A stretch of 64,000 bases of DNA from contig CM028330.1 in assembly GCA_016647705.1 (NCBI GenBank), forward strand, positions 35,477,534 through 35,541,533, read 5' to 3'. This DNA is from Eucommia ulmoides (Eukaryota; Streptophyta; Magnoliopsida; Garryales; Eucommiaceae). Below the pieces are notes generated by a model, which saw only the letters and a program-made list of their open reading frames with translations, had not been told where the DNA came from and searched no databases. A program made the position numbers and the translations under genes. Within the stretch, counting starts at the first letter, position 1, and the number at the start of each line of letters is the position of its first letter. This document shows positions 11,258 through 23,125 of the stretch, piece by piece.

Positions 11258-12661
11258 TGATGAGTGATTTATTTACTAACAAATCAATTATATTTAGGTT
11301 CAAATATTTGTGTGTTTTCAAACATTTTTGTTAGTTTAATGTGTTTTTGTATTGTTTTGTAGGTTTGAGAAACAAGATGAAAAATCGGTTCAGGTGCTGT
11401 AACTTTAAGGCCATTTTTGACCATTATGAAATCCTATTTTGGACAATCTCAAAAAATGGAAGTTGTATATCTATATCTTAGATTTTCATAGGTTTTTGAA
11501 TCATCTCAATTAAAGTTCGGACGAGAAAGTTATGGCTAAACGAAGAACCTGGTGTCGGTATTGCCTAACCATCGCTATTGCGACCATTTCCATCACTGCA
11601 GCGGTGATCCGACAGTAAATTTTTGCCTTCCCATTGTTGCAACGACTTGGCACCAGCTAGCATTGATTTTTTGAGATATGTTTGAGATATTTTGCATTCC
11701 TACTTGTTTCCAATCATTCGTACTCCAAGCTAGCATGTTTTTGGGAGTATTTTAGAGCTCCAAGATAGACCAAGCTTGAGGAGAACACAAATTAGAGAAG
11801 AGGAAACAAGATCGAAGTGGATTTTACGGACGTAAAACCATCCATTCTTCAAATAACGGCTATTCTCTCTTGTTTCTCTCTGTCATTCTAAGTCTTCTTG
11901 TTGTTTGATCATGTTTATCTCATTTTTAGTTGAATATGTGGTTATGTCCATGAGCTAAACATATTTTATGTAGGGATTAATGTAGTTTACAAAGTATGTT
12001 GTTTGAATAACTCTACGTTTTGTTATTGGTTGTTCATTGCTATTCGATTGTGTTTACCGTTCTTTTACTTCCATTATATGCTTGTTATGATATATTGGTT
12101 GATTTGAGAATATGGGGTTTGACATTCAAAAGAGGTAACCCCAGATTCGGACTAGGGTTTAAACACAACGCGACATTTTAATGTTTCAGGAGATTATTAG
12201 AAAGTGTGCAATCCGTGAGGTTGGGGCGAGACTCATGTAATCGTTTAAACGCTAGATAAGGATATCGGTGTTGACACGAATTGCATATTCATTCACTTTA
12301 TACTCAGGAGAGGTAGTGAGTGAGTTTTCGATACCTAGATTGTCGGATAGTTTGAATACTGTTAATGTAAAGTAGACTAATTCAAACACGTTCAAGTGAA
12401 CGAAGTTAATCGATAGATAATTTATTCCCATAAACATCATTCTTAGTATTATAGTTTAAATAATTATTATTTTAGTTTAGTATATTTTTATTACAAAAAC
12501 CAAAAATTGGAACACCTAAATAAAGTTCGGTTGCGACAATCGAGGTACTTAACGACAATTTAATCTAATCCCTGTGGATATGACAACCCTATTCTTCCTA
12601 TACTATTAAAACTTTATCCGTACACTTGCGGTAAAGTAGCAACGAAATAATTTCGCTACCA
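11258..12661 (+). repeat. 3' LTR of the Athila-like fragment (1404 bp)
   Basis: Begins TGATGAGTGATTTATT right after the G-rich tract GAGTTTGGGGGTGTT and ends TTTCGCTACCA. The start TGATGAGTGA is shared with the inverted copy that ends at 42321, so these two form a subfamily distinct from the TGATAGG copies. A CACTGCAGCGGTG palindrome-like motif lies at about 11596. Confidence 0.85.
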
Positions 12662-12669
12662 ATAGACTA

Positions 12670-12895
12670 ATGTTAAGTTTTAGACCATAGCCTGGTGCCC
12701 TTTTTTTCTTTTTTTAGCCTAGGCCTTTAACTAGTACTAAGTCTCAAATTCTGAACCTTGTGCCATGTTTTTTAACCTAGGCCTTTGACTGGTATTAAGT
12801 CTCAGACTCTGGCCTAGCGTCGTTTTATGTTCTTTTAGCTTAGATCATGGATTGGCATTAAGTCTCAGGTCATAGACTGACGCCCTATATATATG
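12670..12895. repeat. Tandem repeat, ~70-bp unit, 3-4 diverged copies
   Basis: Repeated block with ACTAGT/ACTGGT + ATTAAGTCTCAG + CTCTGGCC/CATAGACTG + TTTTTTAGCCTAGGCC at about 12,690-12,890. It sits between the Athila-like LTR end (12661) and a Tat-type LTR relic, where a Tat 3' UTR would lie. Confidence 0.6.
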
Positions 12896-12959
12896 TAAGT
12901 CAAGTCTTTGGACTGACCCTACATAAAGTTATGTCAAGTCCCTTGTGGCTAAAAGGTGG

Positions 12960-15900
12960 AATAACGAGAGACCGTCTATTACTTACGGGATAAATGTGTG
13001 CCTTCTTCAGAAATATTTTCTCCTTCTTAGTTATGAGTAAGACTAGCTATATATATATTGCAATTTTTTTACTAATAAAAAGCAAACAATAACATTAACA
13101 TTGTCTAAGCAATTTAGTTTTGTTGTGGTGTTCTTTACAAGAATAAAAAATGCTTAGTTTGGTTGTGGTGTTCTTTACAAGAATAAAAAATGCATATCAT
13201 TTCTTTTAGTTTCATGTTTTGTCCTTACTTTTCCTTGAACAAACAAAAACTATGAAAAAAGAAAAAAAGAAAAGAAGTTTTACATCTAAAGTTTTCTTTA
13301 CAAAAAGGAAATTTTGTTTTACTCTAAAAAAATATATAAAGCTTTTAGTTTTCTTAGAAATGACTTTCAAGTTTTCTTTTGAAAATACTTTAAATGTATT
13401 ATGAACATAAAATGTGTACGCATGTTTAAAATTTGGAAAAGTGTCAAATAAAATAGGAAAAAGTTGTGTTTATAAATGTTTTTTTTTTTTTTTTTTTTGG
13501 AAATCTAGAAAAACTAGAAACATAGTATTTGGTAACAATGAAGATATTTATTAGAAAGAAAAAAAATCGAACATACAATACCAAAAATGGATCTCGTGAG
13601 TTGACTAACACTAGAAGGTTAAAAAAAGGACGTTAAGTGTTTTCCAAATATGAAATGGGACTGCTAAAAAATGTCCAATTGAATATTAGGTTTAAAATGG
13701 TTATTATTGAAAGTATGAAATTAAAAACCTATTTGAGTATTCTAGTAGGATAAACAAGAAATTTTCCTTAAATTCAATAATCCATGTCTTTTGAAAGTGT
13801 TTTCTTAACTTTTTTTTCTTCTAAAAATACATTAAATGTTGTCTTTACAAAAATCTTCTTTTTAAAATGATTCTTACCAAAAAGGTTACCATGTTTTCCC
13901 AAAAAGATGTCTTTAACACGGTTTTACAAAAACTATTTCTACTTGTTTCATAAAAATAGGTTTATTTTTTAACTTGTTATTATTTTTTAAAAATGTTTTT
14001 TTCCAAATATTTCTTGGGAAAAGAAAGGTTCTTCTTTTAAAAAAATGATTTTTAAGGTTTCCTAAACAAAGTTCCTTTAAAGAAGATTGTTGTTTTTCTC
14101 TAATAACCTTTTAAAATTATATTTAAAAATTCCTTTGTCAAGTTTTCACAAAGATGCTTTTCCAAGAAGTTTTTAAAATTTTATTTTTCCAAACATGTCT
14201 CTTCCAAACTCTTTTACTCGTCCAAAGATTTTCCCAAAAGACGATTCCTGAAATCCTTTTCTTTTCTAAATTATTTCGATCAATAAATATATTTTTTATA
14301 CTTTGTTTTCACAGATAAAATATTTGCTTATTAGATTTTCTTTACTAAAAACACATGGTTTTCCATATTCCAATATTTTTTTTTTCTAAAAGTTATTTTA
14401 TTCCTTTTCTTCTCTTCGCAAAATGCATACTAGTTTTGTCAGAACAAACCTTAACTAAACAATAAAACCTCACAGGGGGCCAAACTTGTCGATTCTTCCA
14501 TAATCGATAGGCGGTCTAAAATGAGAACATTTGTCTTTATTTATTTTCTATTTTATCTTATTTTTTAATTTTTTTTTTTTGCTTATTCTTATATAAAATA
14601 TAAAGACAAATAATAAAAATAAGAATTATTTTGTTAACAAAAATAGAAGAAAATTATTTGGACTAGTTTGAATTAAAGATTTATTAAAATTTAGGTATCG
14701 TTTTCAGACGGATGTCTTTGTTGGGAAATCGATCGGTATGCAACGAAAGTTTATCTCGGTGGACTTCGAAAAAACATTTCCGAGATCAAAGCCAAAACCT
14801 TTATAGGAATATTATTTAAATAATACAAAAAAAAATTAGAAGTATCATAGAATACCTCTTGTAGTGGAGACCCGAAGAAAATACCTTGAGACCGTGGACC
14901 TTCCAAACCTTGACTCCATACCGATTGAAGCAAGATGAGTGGGCGTCTCCTCAAGAACTAGAGACAATATTTTCTTTGGGTTTTCTCAACACATGAGAGG
15001 AATCATACACTATAAGTGTTTTGGTTTTGTGAAGAGTTCAAGAATTAAGAACTCGACTCAAAAGGAAAACTTATTCCTCAAAAGGAAAATGAAGCTCTTA
15101 AAAAAACCTGCCTTACTACTCTTTCTTTATCCTTTGTGTATATATATAAAGAAATGACTCTTTTTTTTTTCTTTTCTATCTCTAGTTACGGAAAGTCACA
15201 TGGGTAACAAAACAAATATTATTTGCCTTTTGACAAAAACAAAACGAAACAAAATAACTATTATTTGCTTTTTGACCAAAAACAAAACAAAACAAAATAA
15301 CTATTATTTGCCTTTTGACAAAAAAAATAAAATAAAATAACAATTATTTTCCTTTTGACAAAAGAAAAAAGAAAAAGAAAAACATCACAACATGTTTCCT
15401 TCGTTTGTTTACTACTTATTTTGATTTCTTTCCACCGAAAGTAGAAAACCAACTCATGCGATATTTTTATTTTTTGTAAACAAAACCAATCAAATCCATT
15501 TCTTTAAATTAAATAGTCTAATTATTTAATGTTTAATTAATTCTAAATTAATTAATAGATTTATCTAGACAACACTTGTCATAATATTATGTGTCAAGTA
15601 GGAAATATTTTCCTATGTAATATAATTAATTCCAAATTAATTATAAAACCCAAAATACCATTTGTTCAATTCGGTGTTTATGGAGCAAACGTGGGGGACC
15701 CACGGATGCATAATTCAAGCTCCAATAAATTTGACCATAAATCAAACTCTTTAATTTATAAATCTAATTTATTAATTTCAAGATTACTCCATTATAAATC
15801 TGAAATTGTACTCTTGAAATTATAGAGTTAATTACTCAAAGAATAATCCATTTGATGTAATCATTACATGTAGATCAATCCTCCAAAAATAGTTCATAAT

Positions 15901-17012
15901 TAGAGCTAGGTTCAAAATCTGTTGTCCTCTCCAATTACATCTTTAACCTTGTGTATCCATGATCCTTTAATGAACAATTTATTTATGATCTAATCATAAA
16001 TCGAGCGCTCTTTGTTCAAGATCCGAATCATTACACAAGAGAACTAGTTTATAACTTCCAATTGGAAGGAATGGGTTCCGTATTTATGATTAATATTCCC
16101 AACCATTTATTTCACTATGTCTCCAACATAATAGGAATTCAATTCTAATAGTGAATCTTTACTGAATTAGTCAAAAGACACAAAGTCACAAGTAAGAGTC
16201 TATTAATCACTTAGGATTAAAATAGTTCAATATATGATTATCAGAATGATAAATTTGAATTATCTTTTATTAACGAAGATTATTAGAGATTTCAAATTCA
16301 TCTGTCCTAGTCCTATATAATCACATTATATAAAGTGCCTCTATTTCTAATGTCTCTACATTAACAGTCCGGATAAAACTGTTCTATTCTCAATGGTCAT
16401 GGACCACATAAGTAATTTCAATTAATCAAATATTCCAAACTTTAATTATCAATTATGGACAATTTAGATTATTACTCTTAAAATTAATCCTCACATATGT
16501 AACAATTACATACTAAGTTTAAGGTGACGAAATAATCAAGGAATTTTCAATGATATTTAAAATATTACTAATAACATATGCAAATGAAAAATGTATCTTT
16601 ATATATTTAATTATTATTCAACAATAAATATGAGATCATATGCTTGTAGGGCTCTAATCCTAACAGTCTTGGGGTACCTAACACCTTTCCTGAGCATAAC
16701 CGACCCTCAAACTTTTAAGAAATCTTTAGTTAAGACCAACAATTTTTCAAGTCAAAACTTGGGTTATTTCTAAAATAAAAATAATTTTCAAAATCTCGGT
16801 GACCTAGTACACTATTTAACTCAGTGCTAGGTGGAGATTTTGTTTTTAAACAAATTTCGGCCTAAAGAAACATTTTCAAAATCGAAGTCTAGAAAAGACA
16901 CTGAAACTTTTTTTTTTTTTTTTTCTTTCTAAAATGAATGGATTTTGAGAGAAAAGAAACCAAATTGTGTGTTCCTTTTCTCTCACATTTTTCCAAAATT
17001 CGATGTGCATCA
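12960..17012 (+). mobile_element. Tat-type LTR relic, split by a copia solo LTR
   Basis: The right part (16671-17012) contains GGGGTACCTAACACCTTTCC, GAGCATAACCGACC and CGGTGACCTAGTACACTATT, followed by TGCTAGGTGG. The same blocks in the same order occur in the Tat LTRs at 18968-21294 (inverted), 32736-35080 (inverted) and 43116-45446. The left part up to 14718 ends with ACGGATGTCTT, matching GGACGTCTCGGGGTACG at 45100, so the flanks rejoin across the insert. The left boundary could not be fixed; 12960-14718 is AT-rich, with no ORF and no clear gene. The LTR end near 17012 (GTGCATCA) is by analogy. Confidence 0.55.
14719..16665 (-). mobile_element. Ty1/copia-type solo LTR (1947 bp)
   Basis: Ends are TGTTGGGAAATC at the left and CTAATCCTAACA at the right, and it is flanked by a perfect 5-bp duplication GTCTT (14714-14718 and 16666-16670). 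The minus strand begins TGTTAGGATTAGAGCCCTAC and carries blocks (CATCCGTGGGTCCCCCACGT; AGGCACTTTATATAATGTG) that I recognise from SIRE-like copia LTRs of many dicots. No internal region is present, so it is a recombination product. The lineage call is from memory; the solo LTR call rests on the duplication. Confidence 0.88.
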
Positions 17013-17959
17013 CTAAGTACATCGTTTTTTTCACTTACCTTCTTTAACCTGGTTATGCTTGTAGAGGAGGGACTGCTTCCTGTCCCCGTGCTTGACGAGC
17101 ATAGATTGGTGTTCCTTATAGTCTTGCATCTATAGCCGATTGGCTACAATCATTAATAACAACCTTTGCAAGGTGAGCAGGAAAATTAAGTAACTTGTGA
17201 TTGAACTGATATAATAGGGGACTTGGTGGTTCGTGAACTTACCCGTTCTGATCCATGAAGAGGTCCATGTAGAGTTATTGGGCACGGTGTCCTCCAGCAT
17301 CTTGAAGCCTCTAAAAAACGTACTCGATATATGTAATTCAGGATATATTTTGGATTTTTCAACAATTGTTGGTTTATCGGTAGGTCGGTGTTGGCACCCC
17401 GAAGAAAACACTTTTGCCCTTTGATCTCTGAAGGGTAGAGCATTCCATCTGGGGCAATTGTTCTTTTTTTTTTTTTTTCGAGGCCCTCTCCTCCAACTTT
17501 TCTCTTCACATTTCCTTTGGGGTTGTTGGGGCACGGCTTCGAGCAACGAGAGAAGGCGAGTAGTAACCGATGGTGCTTGGATGGCCTACAATTAGAGACC
17601 CCAGGTAAGGCATTCTATTTTTTTTCGTAACATTTTCCATTCATACCAAACAAGTTTATTTTATTTTAATTTTTTTTTTTTTTAATTTCTATCATATGTT
17701 TATTTTATTTTATTTTCCATCTTTTTTCCACCCAACTGAACGCACCACACCCTAAGAATTTATTTGGTTGGAAGAATGGAAAAGAAAAAACAAACGAAGA
17801 TATATATATATATATATATCTTTTATAGGAGAAAACTTATTTTCCCTAGGGTTGTTTGCATGAAGGAAAGAAAAATAAGAAGAAACATATTATACACTTA
17901 ATTTACCATTTTACCCTTATATTTTACAGAACAAAATATAAAATTACCATTAATATTTC
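17013..17959. other. Unassigned segment between two retroelements
   Basis: Contains one possible exon fragment (17186-17545, minus strand), T-rich runs at 17463-17479 and 17660-17686, and an (AT)n tract at about 17801-17819. No transposon hallmarks were recognised. It ends at the ATTTC duplication of the large gypsy element. Confidence 0.5.
17186..17545 (-). pseudogene. Possible exon fragment of unknown gene
   Basis: A 138-codon minus-strand frame (17130-17546) is more mixed in composition than its AT-rich surroundings. After the codons for TWTSSWIRTG the strand reads GTAAGTTCAC, a good 5' splice donor (about 17241). It is followed by a possible intron ending TTGCAAAG near 17165. A Lys-rich run from an A14 tract suggests a frame accident. 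I do not recognise the protein. It could be a captured host exon, an unknown element's coding part, or chance. Confidence 0.2.
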
Positions 17960-18547
17960 TGATGGTGGTGAATTTAGTATAGGACCACCCACTTGGAAAA
18001 GCCTAGATGGCCCATTCCTAGAGGCCTGGGCCGCAACCATTCTGAACCTAGACCCATCATTACCTCCAATAGGCCAAATTTACAGGGGAAGCACACTGTC
18101 TTGGGAAAAACCCAGGATCCATCCTCGGAGAGGGTCGGGTCATTGGGTGCGCCCAAATGCTAACCGTTAAAGGACATCTCGTCACCAAATCATCGAAGAA
18201 TATTTTCTTGGCATGGGGAACGCGTAAAGGACATAGAAATCATTACTCCATACCAGAATGGGTGATGGGGCACTCCGTCTTTTCTCATAAACCAGCCAAA
18301 GATTGTATAAATACCTGGGTAAGTTAAGGGCTCAAGTATGATGTTTTACTCTGCAATCAGTTAACATTACATCTAGCACCTAATTCCTTATTCTTATCCA
18401 TCGGATTCTTACTCTCACGTCAAAGGTCCTTCACGGGGATCCACCCCTAGTGTCAAGGATTTATGTAGAAATCTTATTGAAGACAGCAAGAGAGAGACAA
18501 ACAAGAGATCTATAAATTCATTATGTTACCATTTCTCAGCAACATCA
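17960..18547 (+). repeat. 5' LTR of the large gypsy element (588 bp)
   Basis: Starts TGATGGTGGTGAATTTAG and ends CTCAGCAACATCA. It aligns along its whole length with 50160-50724, including a shared TATAAATACCTGGGTAAGTT block. It is followed at once by TTAGCATTGTCTGTAGGAA, a degenerate form of the primer-site region seen after LTRs of this group. Confidence 0.9.
18306..18313 (+). promoter_or_regulatory. TATA box in the 5' LTR
   Basis: TATAAATA, conserved at the matching place in the 3' LTR (50466-50473). It marks the U3/R region of the element promoter. Confidence 0.6.
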
Positions 18548-18967
18548 GTTAGCATTGTCTGTAGGAATGACAATCAAAGTTGTGTTTCCTCTCCACTGTG
18601 CTTCGATAGTTCTTCGTTCATGCTTACAGGCTCTAAGAGTGTCGCCTTAAGAGGAAATCATCCACCATTACGAGAGTTTCTGTTTAATCACTATCCTCTC
18701 CAAGATACACTGATGAATCCTCTTACGCCCATCCCTGTACCGGTAAACGGGAAAATACGTCTTGAGCGGATTAAAAATTCGGTTGTCGATTTGAATTGCC
18801 ATGTCGCGCGACTAGTGAATATGGTCCAGGCACCAATGTGGCCATTGCCAGAGGGGGTTCGTCTATCTTCGCTAGTGGGCTCTTGCCAGAGAATGCAATC
18901 GTAATCACAGGACAAATCCCTGTTGGGGTAGAGCGTATCCACAACCTCACAATGAACCCTTGGGAAG
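18548..18967 (+). pseudogene. Leader and gag start of the large gypsy element
   Basis: After the primer-site region, short plus-strand frames continue to the GGAAG insertion site. The target reads on without a gap at 35086: ...ACCCTTGGGAAG rejoins CTACATCCACCTGGG. No gag start motif could be assigned because of several stops. Confidence 0.45.
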
Positions 18968-21033
18968 TGACATGCCCCGTTTTTCCGAAAGGAAAATAAT
19001 ATTAAATAATAAACAATCTTAAGGAGAAATGGGGTTTTAAAGCGCCGGGTTTCTCAAAAAATATACTTAGGCCGTTTTAAAAATAAGGACTCACCACCTA
19101 CCATTAGATTTAAATGGTGTGCTATGTCCCCAAATTTTAGAATTTTTTTTAAAAGGCCTAAGTAAAAATTGACTCCAAAAACACAGCTAAACCAAAGATT
19201 CATTTAAAGGCTCGGGGGTTAGTTACACTCGAGAAAGATGTTAGGCACCCCAAGATACCCATCTAAAAACGACACCTTATGTCGAATTAAATTCAATTAA
19301 TTTAAGTTCGAACATTTTATTTTATTTTAAAATCTTTTCTTTCTTATAAAATATTTTTGATATTTTTTAAAAATGAGATGGGACAAGTTTTTGTATTTTT
19401 GGGAATGTTCCTCAGGTATAACCTCTTATTAAATATTAAGGATTCAACAAAAATGGTCCTCAGGGGGTTTTATGTATGTTTCCGAGAGATTTCTTTAATT
19501 TAAATAAGCAAACTAAAAATAAATGAATAAGAATGAACACATAAATGCAAAACTAATATGTATATGAAATTTATTTTTTATGTGAAGGCGATCTAAAAAA
19601 AAACTAAAGGGTTTGGTTTAAATATGTTGATGCAAACTTGATATGAATATGAGAATTGAATAAAGAACACTACGTGAATTAATATGATTATGCATGACAA
19701 TAATTTAATTATTTAATAAAAATATAAGTGGTACACGTGCCATGACTAAATGTGAAAAGTAACATGGATTCAGGAAAAAAAAAACAAAAACTAAACTATA
19801 TGTATAAAAAGTATAAGTAGTGAGAGTGTCCTAAACATGCCGTCTAAATGATACGAGAAATAATCGTGTTAAGTGGATGCAAAAAGGTCTATTTTAAGTT
19901 TGCCCAATTAATTTAAAGAAATCCCATTTTGAAATTTCATTGAATTCAATGGATATGAGAGTCAAGGGGAAGTTCGCAGAAATAATTTTATTGAAATTAA
20001 TCTTTCCGAAATTTAAGCGGAATCCCATGAAAAATTTACCGAGGGAAGATATTTCCTAAAACCATTCGTTTCTAAATTCCATTCAAGTTGGGGAATGGAA
20101 ACGAAGCCACAGAAAACTCTCACACGATTCATTAAATCGTCGGATTCACCTTAAGATTCGTAAGGATTAATTCCTACCAATAAAGATTTTATTATTTTCG
20201 TATTTTTGTATTTTATTTTTTAGGGTTTTGACAACAAGAATAAAAATAAAATAAAATAAAAAATACAAAAAAAAACATATAATGAAATATGCTTCACCTA
20301 ACGCTCGTGGTTAAGTTCAACATGAGAAACCTAACCCGGCGTTTTCATCGGATCACTTATTTTTTTAGTTTTTCTATTTATGAATTACAAACAAAATAAA
20401 AATAAAAAAAACAAAAAAAAAAAACAATAAAAAGACAGTGGATGTCTTCGTCTAAATGCTCAAAGATTTACATTGAGAATAGGGAATCTCATCCCGGCGT
20501 TTTGCATCGAGTCATCCAACAATTAAAAAAAAATAAAGTTTGCAGGAATTTAAATTGCAAAAAGAATAAAATAAAGTGAAAAATGAATTAAAAATCAGAA
20601 AACATACCTGTTCTAGGCCAAGAATCCCGATGCTTAGGCTTTGTCTCTCTTACAGATCGTTTCCCAAAAGGGTTTACAATGAGAATCCCTATCTAAGGGG
20701 TTTTTTTCTCTCAATTTTTGAATAAATAAAGTGGGAAGATGAGGACCCTATTTATAGGAAAGGATGGGGCGTGAAAAACATGAGAAAGTTCTAAAAATTA
20801 GATATGGTCGCCAAAGCCCAGTCCAAATTTGGCTAGGAATAGGTAAATTTCGAAAAAAACACAAAGAAAGAACATTCTGGACAGATGGAATCACTGCTTG
20901 CCACATGGAAGGGGCCAATTGGCCCTTCTCATTCATTTCTCTATCATTTTCTCTCTCTCACGTGCACACACACAAGGCTGGAGGTGGGGCCCTCCCTCAC
21001 TTTTTGACTTTTTTTTTTTTCTCTTTCTCTCTT

Positions 21034-21076
<43 letters not shown>

Positions 21077-21294
21077 CCCCTCTAATTTTTCTTTCAAATT
21101 GCATCTCCCTTTTTTCATTTCTCAAATTCTAAACTCTTTTATTTTATTTTGATTTTTCTTTTCATTTTCTATTTCTTTATCATTTTTTTAATTTTCTGGA
21201 AATAAAATAAAATAAAACAAAGTTAAATAAACAAAGTTAACTATAAAATAAAGCATAATGTTTTTTGCGGGATGGTCAAAATATATTGTCTACA
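18968..21294 (-). repeat. 3' LTR of the gag-only Tat element (2327 bp)
   Basis: The minus strand begins TGTAGACAATATATTTTGAC and ends GGGGCATGTCA. It aligns along its length with 32736-35080. It contains the conserved block with GCACACCATTTAAATC and GTGAGTCC, a (CT)n tract (21020-21076), and a GCCCAATTGG-like block near 20910. Confidence 0.9.
21020..21076. repeat. (CT)n microsatellite in the Tat LTR
   Basis: CT-rich tract with a pure (TC) core at about 21037-21069. It corresponds to the CT and CTC tracts at 34757-34872 in the partner LTR, which differ in length. Confidence 0.85.
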
Positions 21295-21479
21295 GCTGTC
21301 TCTCCTTATCATGCGAATTCCACTTACTTGACAAAAACAAAAGACCACGTCATTTTGATCGTCCCATTTGTTGGATTTTCAAATATATTTTTTTTGAAAT
21401 TTTATAACAAAAGAAAAAATTAAAAAAAGAGACTCATTCAAGGAGTGATGGAAAAAGATGGAATAAAATATGAATGAAA

Positions 21480-21548
21480 TGCGACCGAACCTTACAAGGG
21501 TTGCCTACGTATCTCGACAGTGCTAAGAATCAGGTCAAGCGTAGTTCA
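21480..21548 (-). repeat. Conserved Tat 3' motif (GATACGTAGGCAACC type)
   Basis: The minus strand reads GAACTACGCTTGACCTGATT, then GAGATACGTAGGCAACCC, then AGGTTCGGTCGC. I know this block from many Tat/Ogre elements. Related copies are tandemly repeated inside the solo LTR at 44570-44900. Its role is unknown. Confidence 0.6.
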
Positions 21549-21589
21549 ACATATGCCCCAGGTGGAGCGAGCAGAGAATGAAAAAATAA

Positions 21590-21982
21590 AGTGGCACTCA
21601 TGGAGAGGCAATGCAAAATATAAAAAGTCGTCACAGAGAGGCAACAATAAAATGAGCTATCACGGAGAGGCTAAATGCAACATGAGATGCCATCACAGAA
21701 AGATATAATGCAAAATATAAATCCATCACGGAGAGGCATAATACAAATAAAAAGCCATTACGGAGAGGTTGAATGCAACATGAAATGCCATCACAGAGAG
21801 ACAACAATAAAAGAGCCATCACGGAGAGGTTGAATACAACATGAGATGCCATCACGGAGAGACATAATGCAAAATATAAAGCCATCACAAAGAAGCAAAA
21901 ATTCATCATGGAGAGGGAAAATGAAAATGAAAAACCATCATGGAGAGGCTGAATGCAACATGAAATGCCATCACGAAGAGAA
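21590..21982. repeat. 31-bp tandem array in the 3' UTR of the Tat element
   Basis: About 13 units of 29-35 bp, each carrying a version of CCATCACGGAGAGGC followed by an A-rich half such as AATGCAACATGAGATG. Two alternating A-rich halves suggest a higher-order unit of about 60 bp. It lies about 300 bp upstream of the 3' LTR in the element's own orientation, where Ogre/Tat elements are known to carry variable tandem repeats. Confidence 0.85.
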
Positions 21983-23125
21983 AAATGTGAAATAATGGCA
22001 AAATATAAAATGTGCCCCAGCTTGCGGCTAGGACTGCCAAGCTCAACACTCCCTTGCTACAGAAATAGGAAAATGTCATCTAATATGCCCCAGCCTAGGC
22101 CTTAGGCGAAATAAGGGACAAAAGATATAAAATGTGCCCCAGCCCGTGGCTGGGGGTGGCACTTCAATGACTGAACCTTTCAAGGCAAAATGCATACCTG
22201 GACGCTCATTTAGAGCTTTTGAATTTCAGCAATAATGATTTCCAATTTGAGTCAACAAGAAGGTGAAAGATCCTTAACAATAAGAAAATCCATGCTCCCA
22301 ACTCTTTCGGTTGTAATCGCTACCGTTGATGGCGCTTGGATCGGAGCAGGATCGGAGCAGTATCGGGAGTTCTTCCATTTGAATTTAGAAGGTTCGCTTT
22401 CAACTCAAAGCTCGACATACCTTGGGGTGATTCGATGAGATTGATTTTTTTTTTTTCGTCTTTTTTTTTTTTTTTTTTTTTTTGAGATTTCGCTTTTCAA
22501 CTCAAGGGAGGGCCCAACATGCCTCATAAAGGTCTCTTTGATTTGCTCGACTGGATTCTTGTCTTTTCAAATTTCTAGGTGCTTCGATGCTTGGGGTTCT
22601 AATACTCCTGCATACTCTGTGTTTTCTCAAGTTCTGTAAAACTAATTTAGTCCAAAAATGGACAAATGTCGAAATTACTAAAATAAGTACCTTCAATGTG
22701 CGATATGATTTTTTGTGATATCTTGAGTCGGATTGCAGAGGAATATGATTCCAATACATTTCCAAACCACGACTAATGTTTCGAAATCATATCTTCACAT
22801 CCTCACTCAGTCACATCACATACAACATATGTAGGTAATTTTGGCTACCTAAGATTCAAACATTAGACCATAGTTTTGGATAAAACATTATTGCATTTAT
22901 TGAAATTTAAAAGCCATTATAGAGCAAAATCCCTTTCCATCCAAAAGACTAGCAAGATGGAGAGGTGAGTACACAAAAACATCTCAATTTTATCAAAACT
23001 TCAAGCAAATTGAACGTAAACAAGAAAACCTAGTTTTGTAGCCTTTAGATTTTTCAAATCGAGCCTCAGGCACATGACTCACTCCCATCTTTACCAATGT
23101 TTTCGTAAAGATTTACTTCACCACT
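21983..23125 (-). other. Remaining 3' region of the gag-only Tat element
   Basis: Non-coding. TGCCCCAGC blocks repeat at about 22012, 22089 and 22135. T runs lie at 22444-22482. No pol motif is found in any frame. The CCACT duplication (23121-23125) marks the Athila-like insertion. Confidence 0.6.

Larger units (their letters stand above)
9486..12661 (+). mobile_element. Athila-like element, 3' fragment (internal part plus 3' LTR)
   Basis: Truncated element. Its left end begins in the last ~40 codons of the family's ORF (ALNQDLYVVLYDTYHRLKLL then FFVSSRGH and stop, 9518-9618). Next come the conserved hairpin CTTGGGAGACAACCCAAG (9630-9647), a 1.6-kb non-coding 3' region, the polypurine tract (11240-11257) and the 3' LTR. 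The same order occurs inverted at 24537-26240 and direct at 61400-62789. The left junction lies inside the protease of gypsy element 1, and no 5' LTR is present. Confidence 0.8.

Noticed and set aside
20764..21152. Plus-strand frames of 122 and 84 codons rich in Ser/Leu/Phe
   Set aside because: Span the (CT)n tract inside a Tat LTR; the partner LTR gives a different frame.
21631..21909. 92-codon minus-strand frame with repeated hydrophobic peptides
   Set aside because: It is only the translation of the 31-bp tandem array; the peptide repeats follow the DNA repeat.
21590..21982. Regularly spaced repeats suggestive of a CRISPR array
   Set aside because: Units are head-to-tail without unique spacers and lie in a plant retrotransposon 3' UTR.
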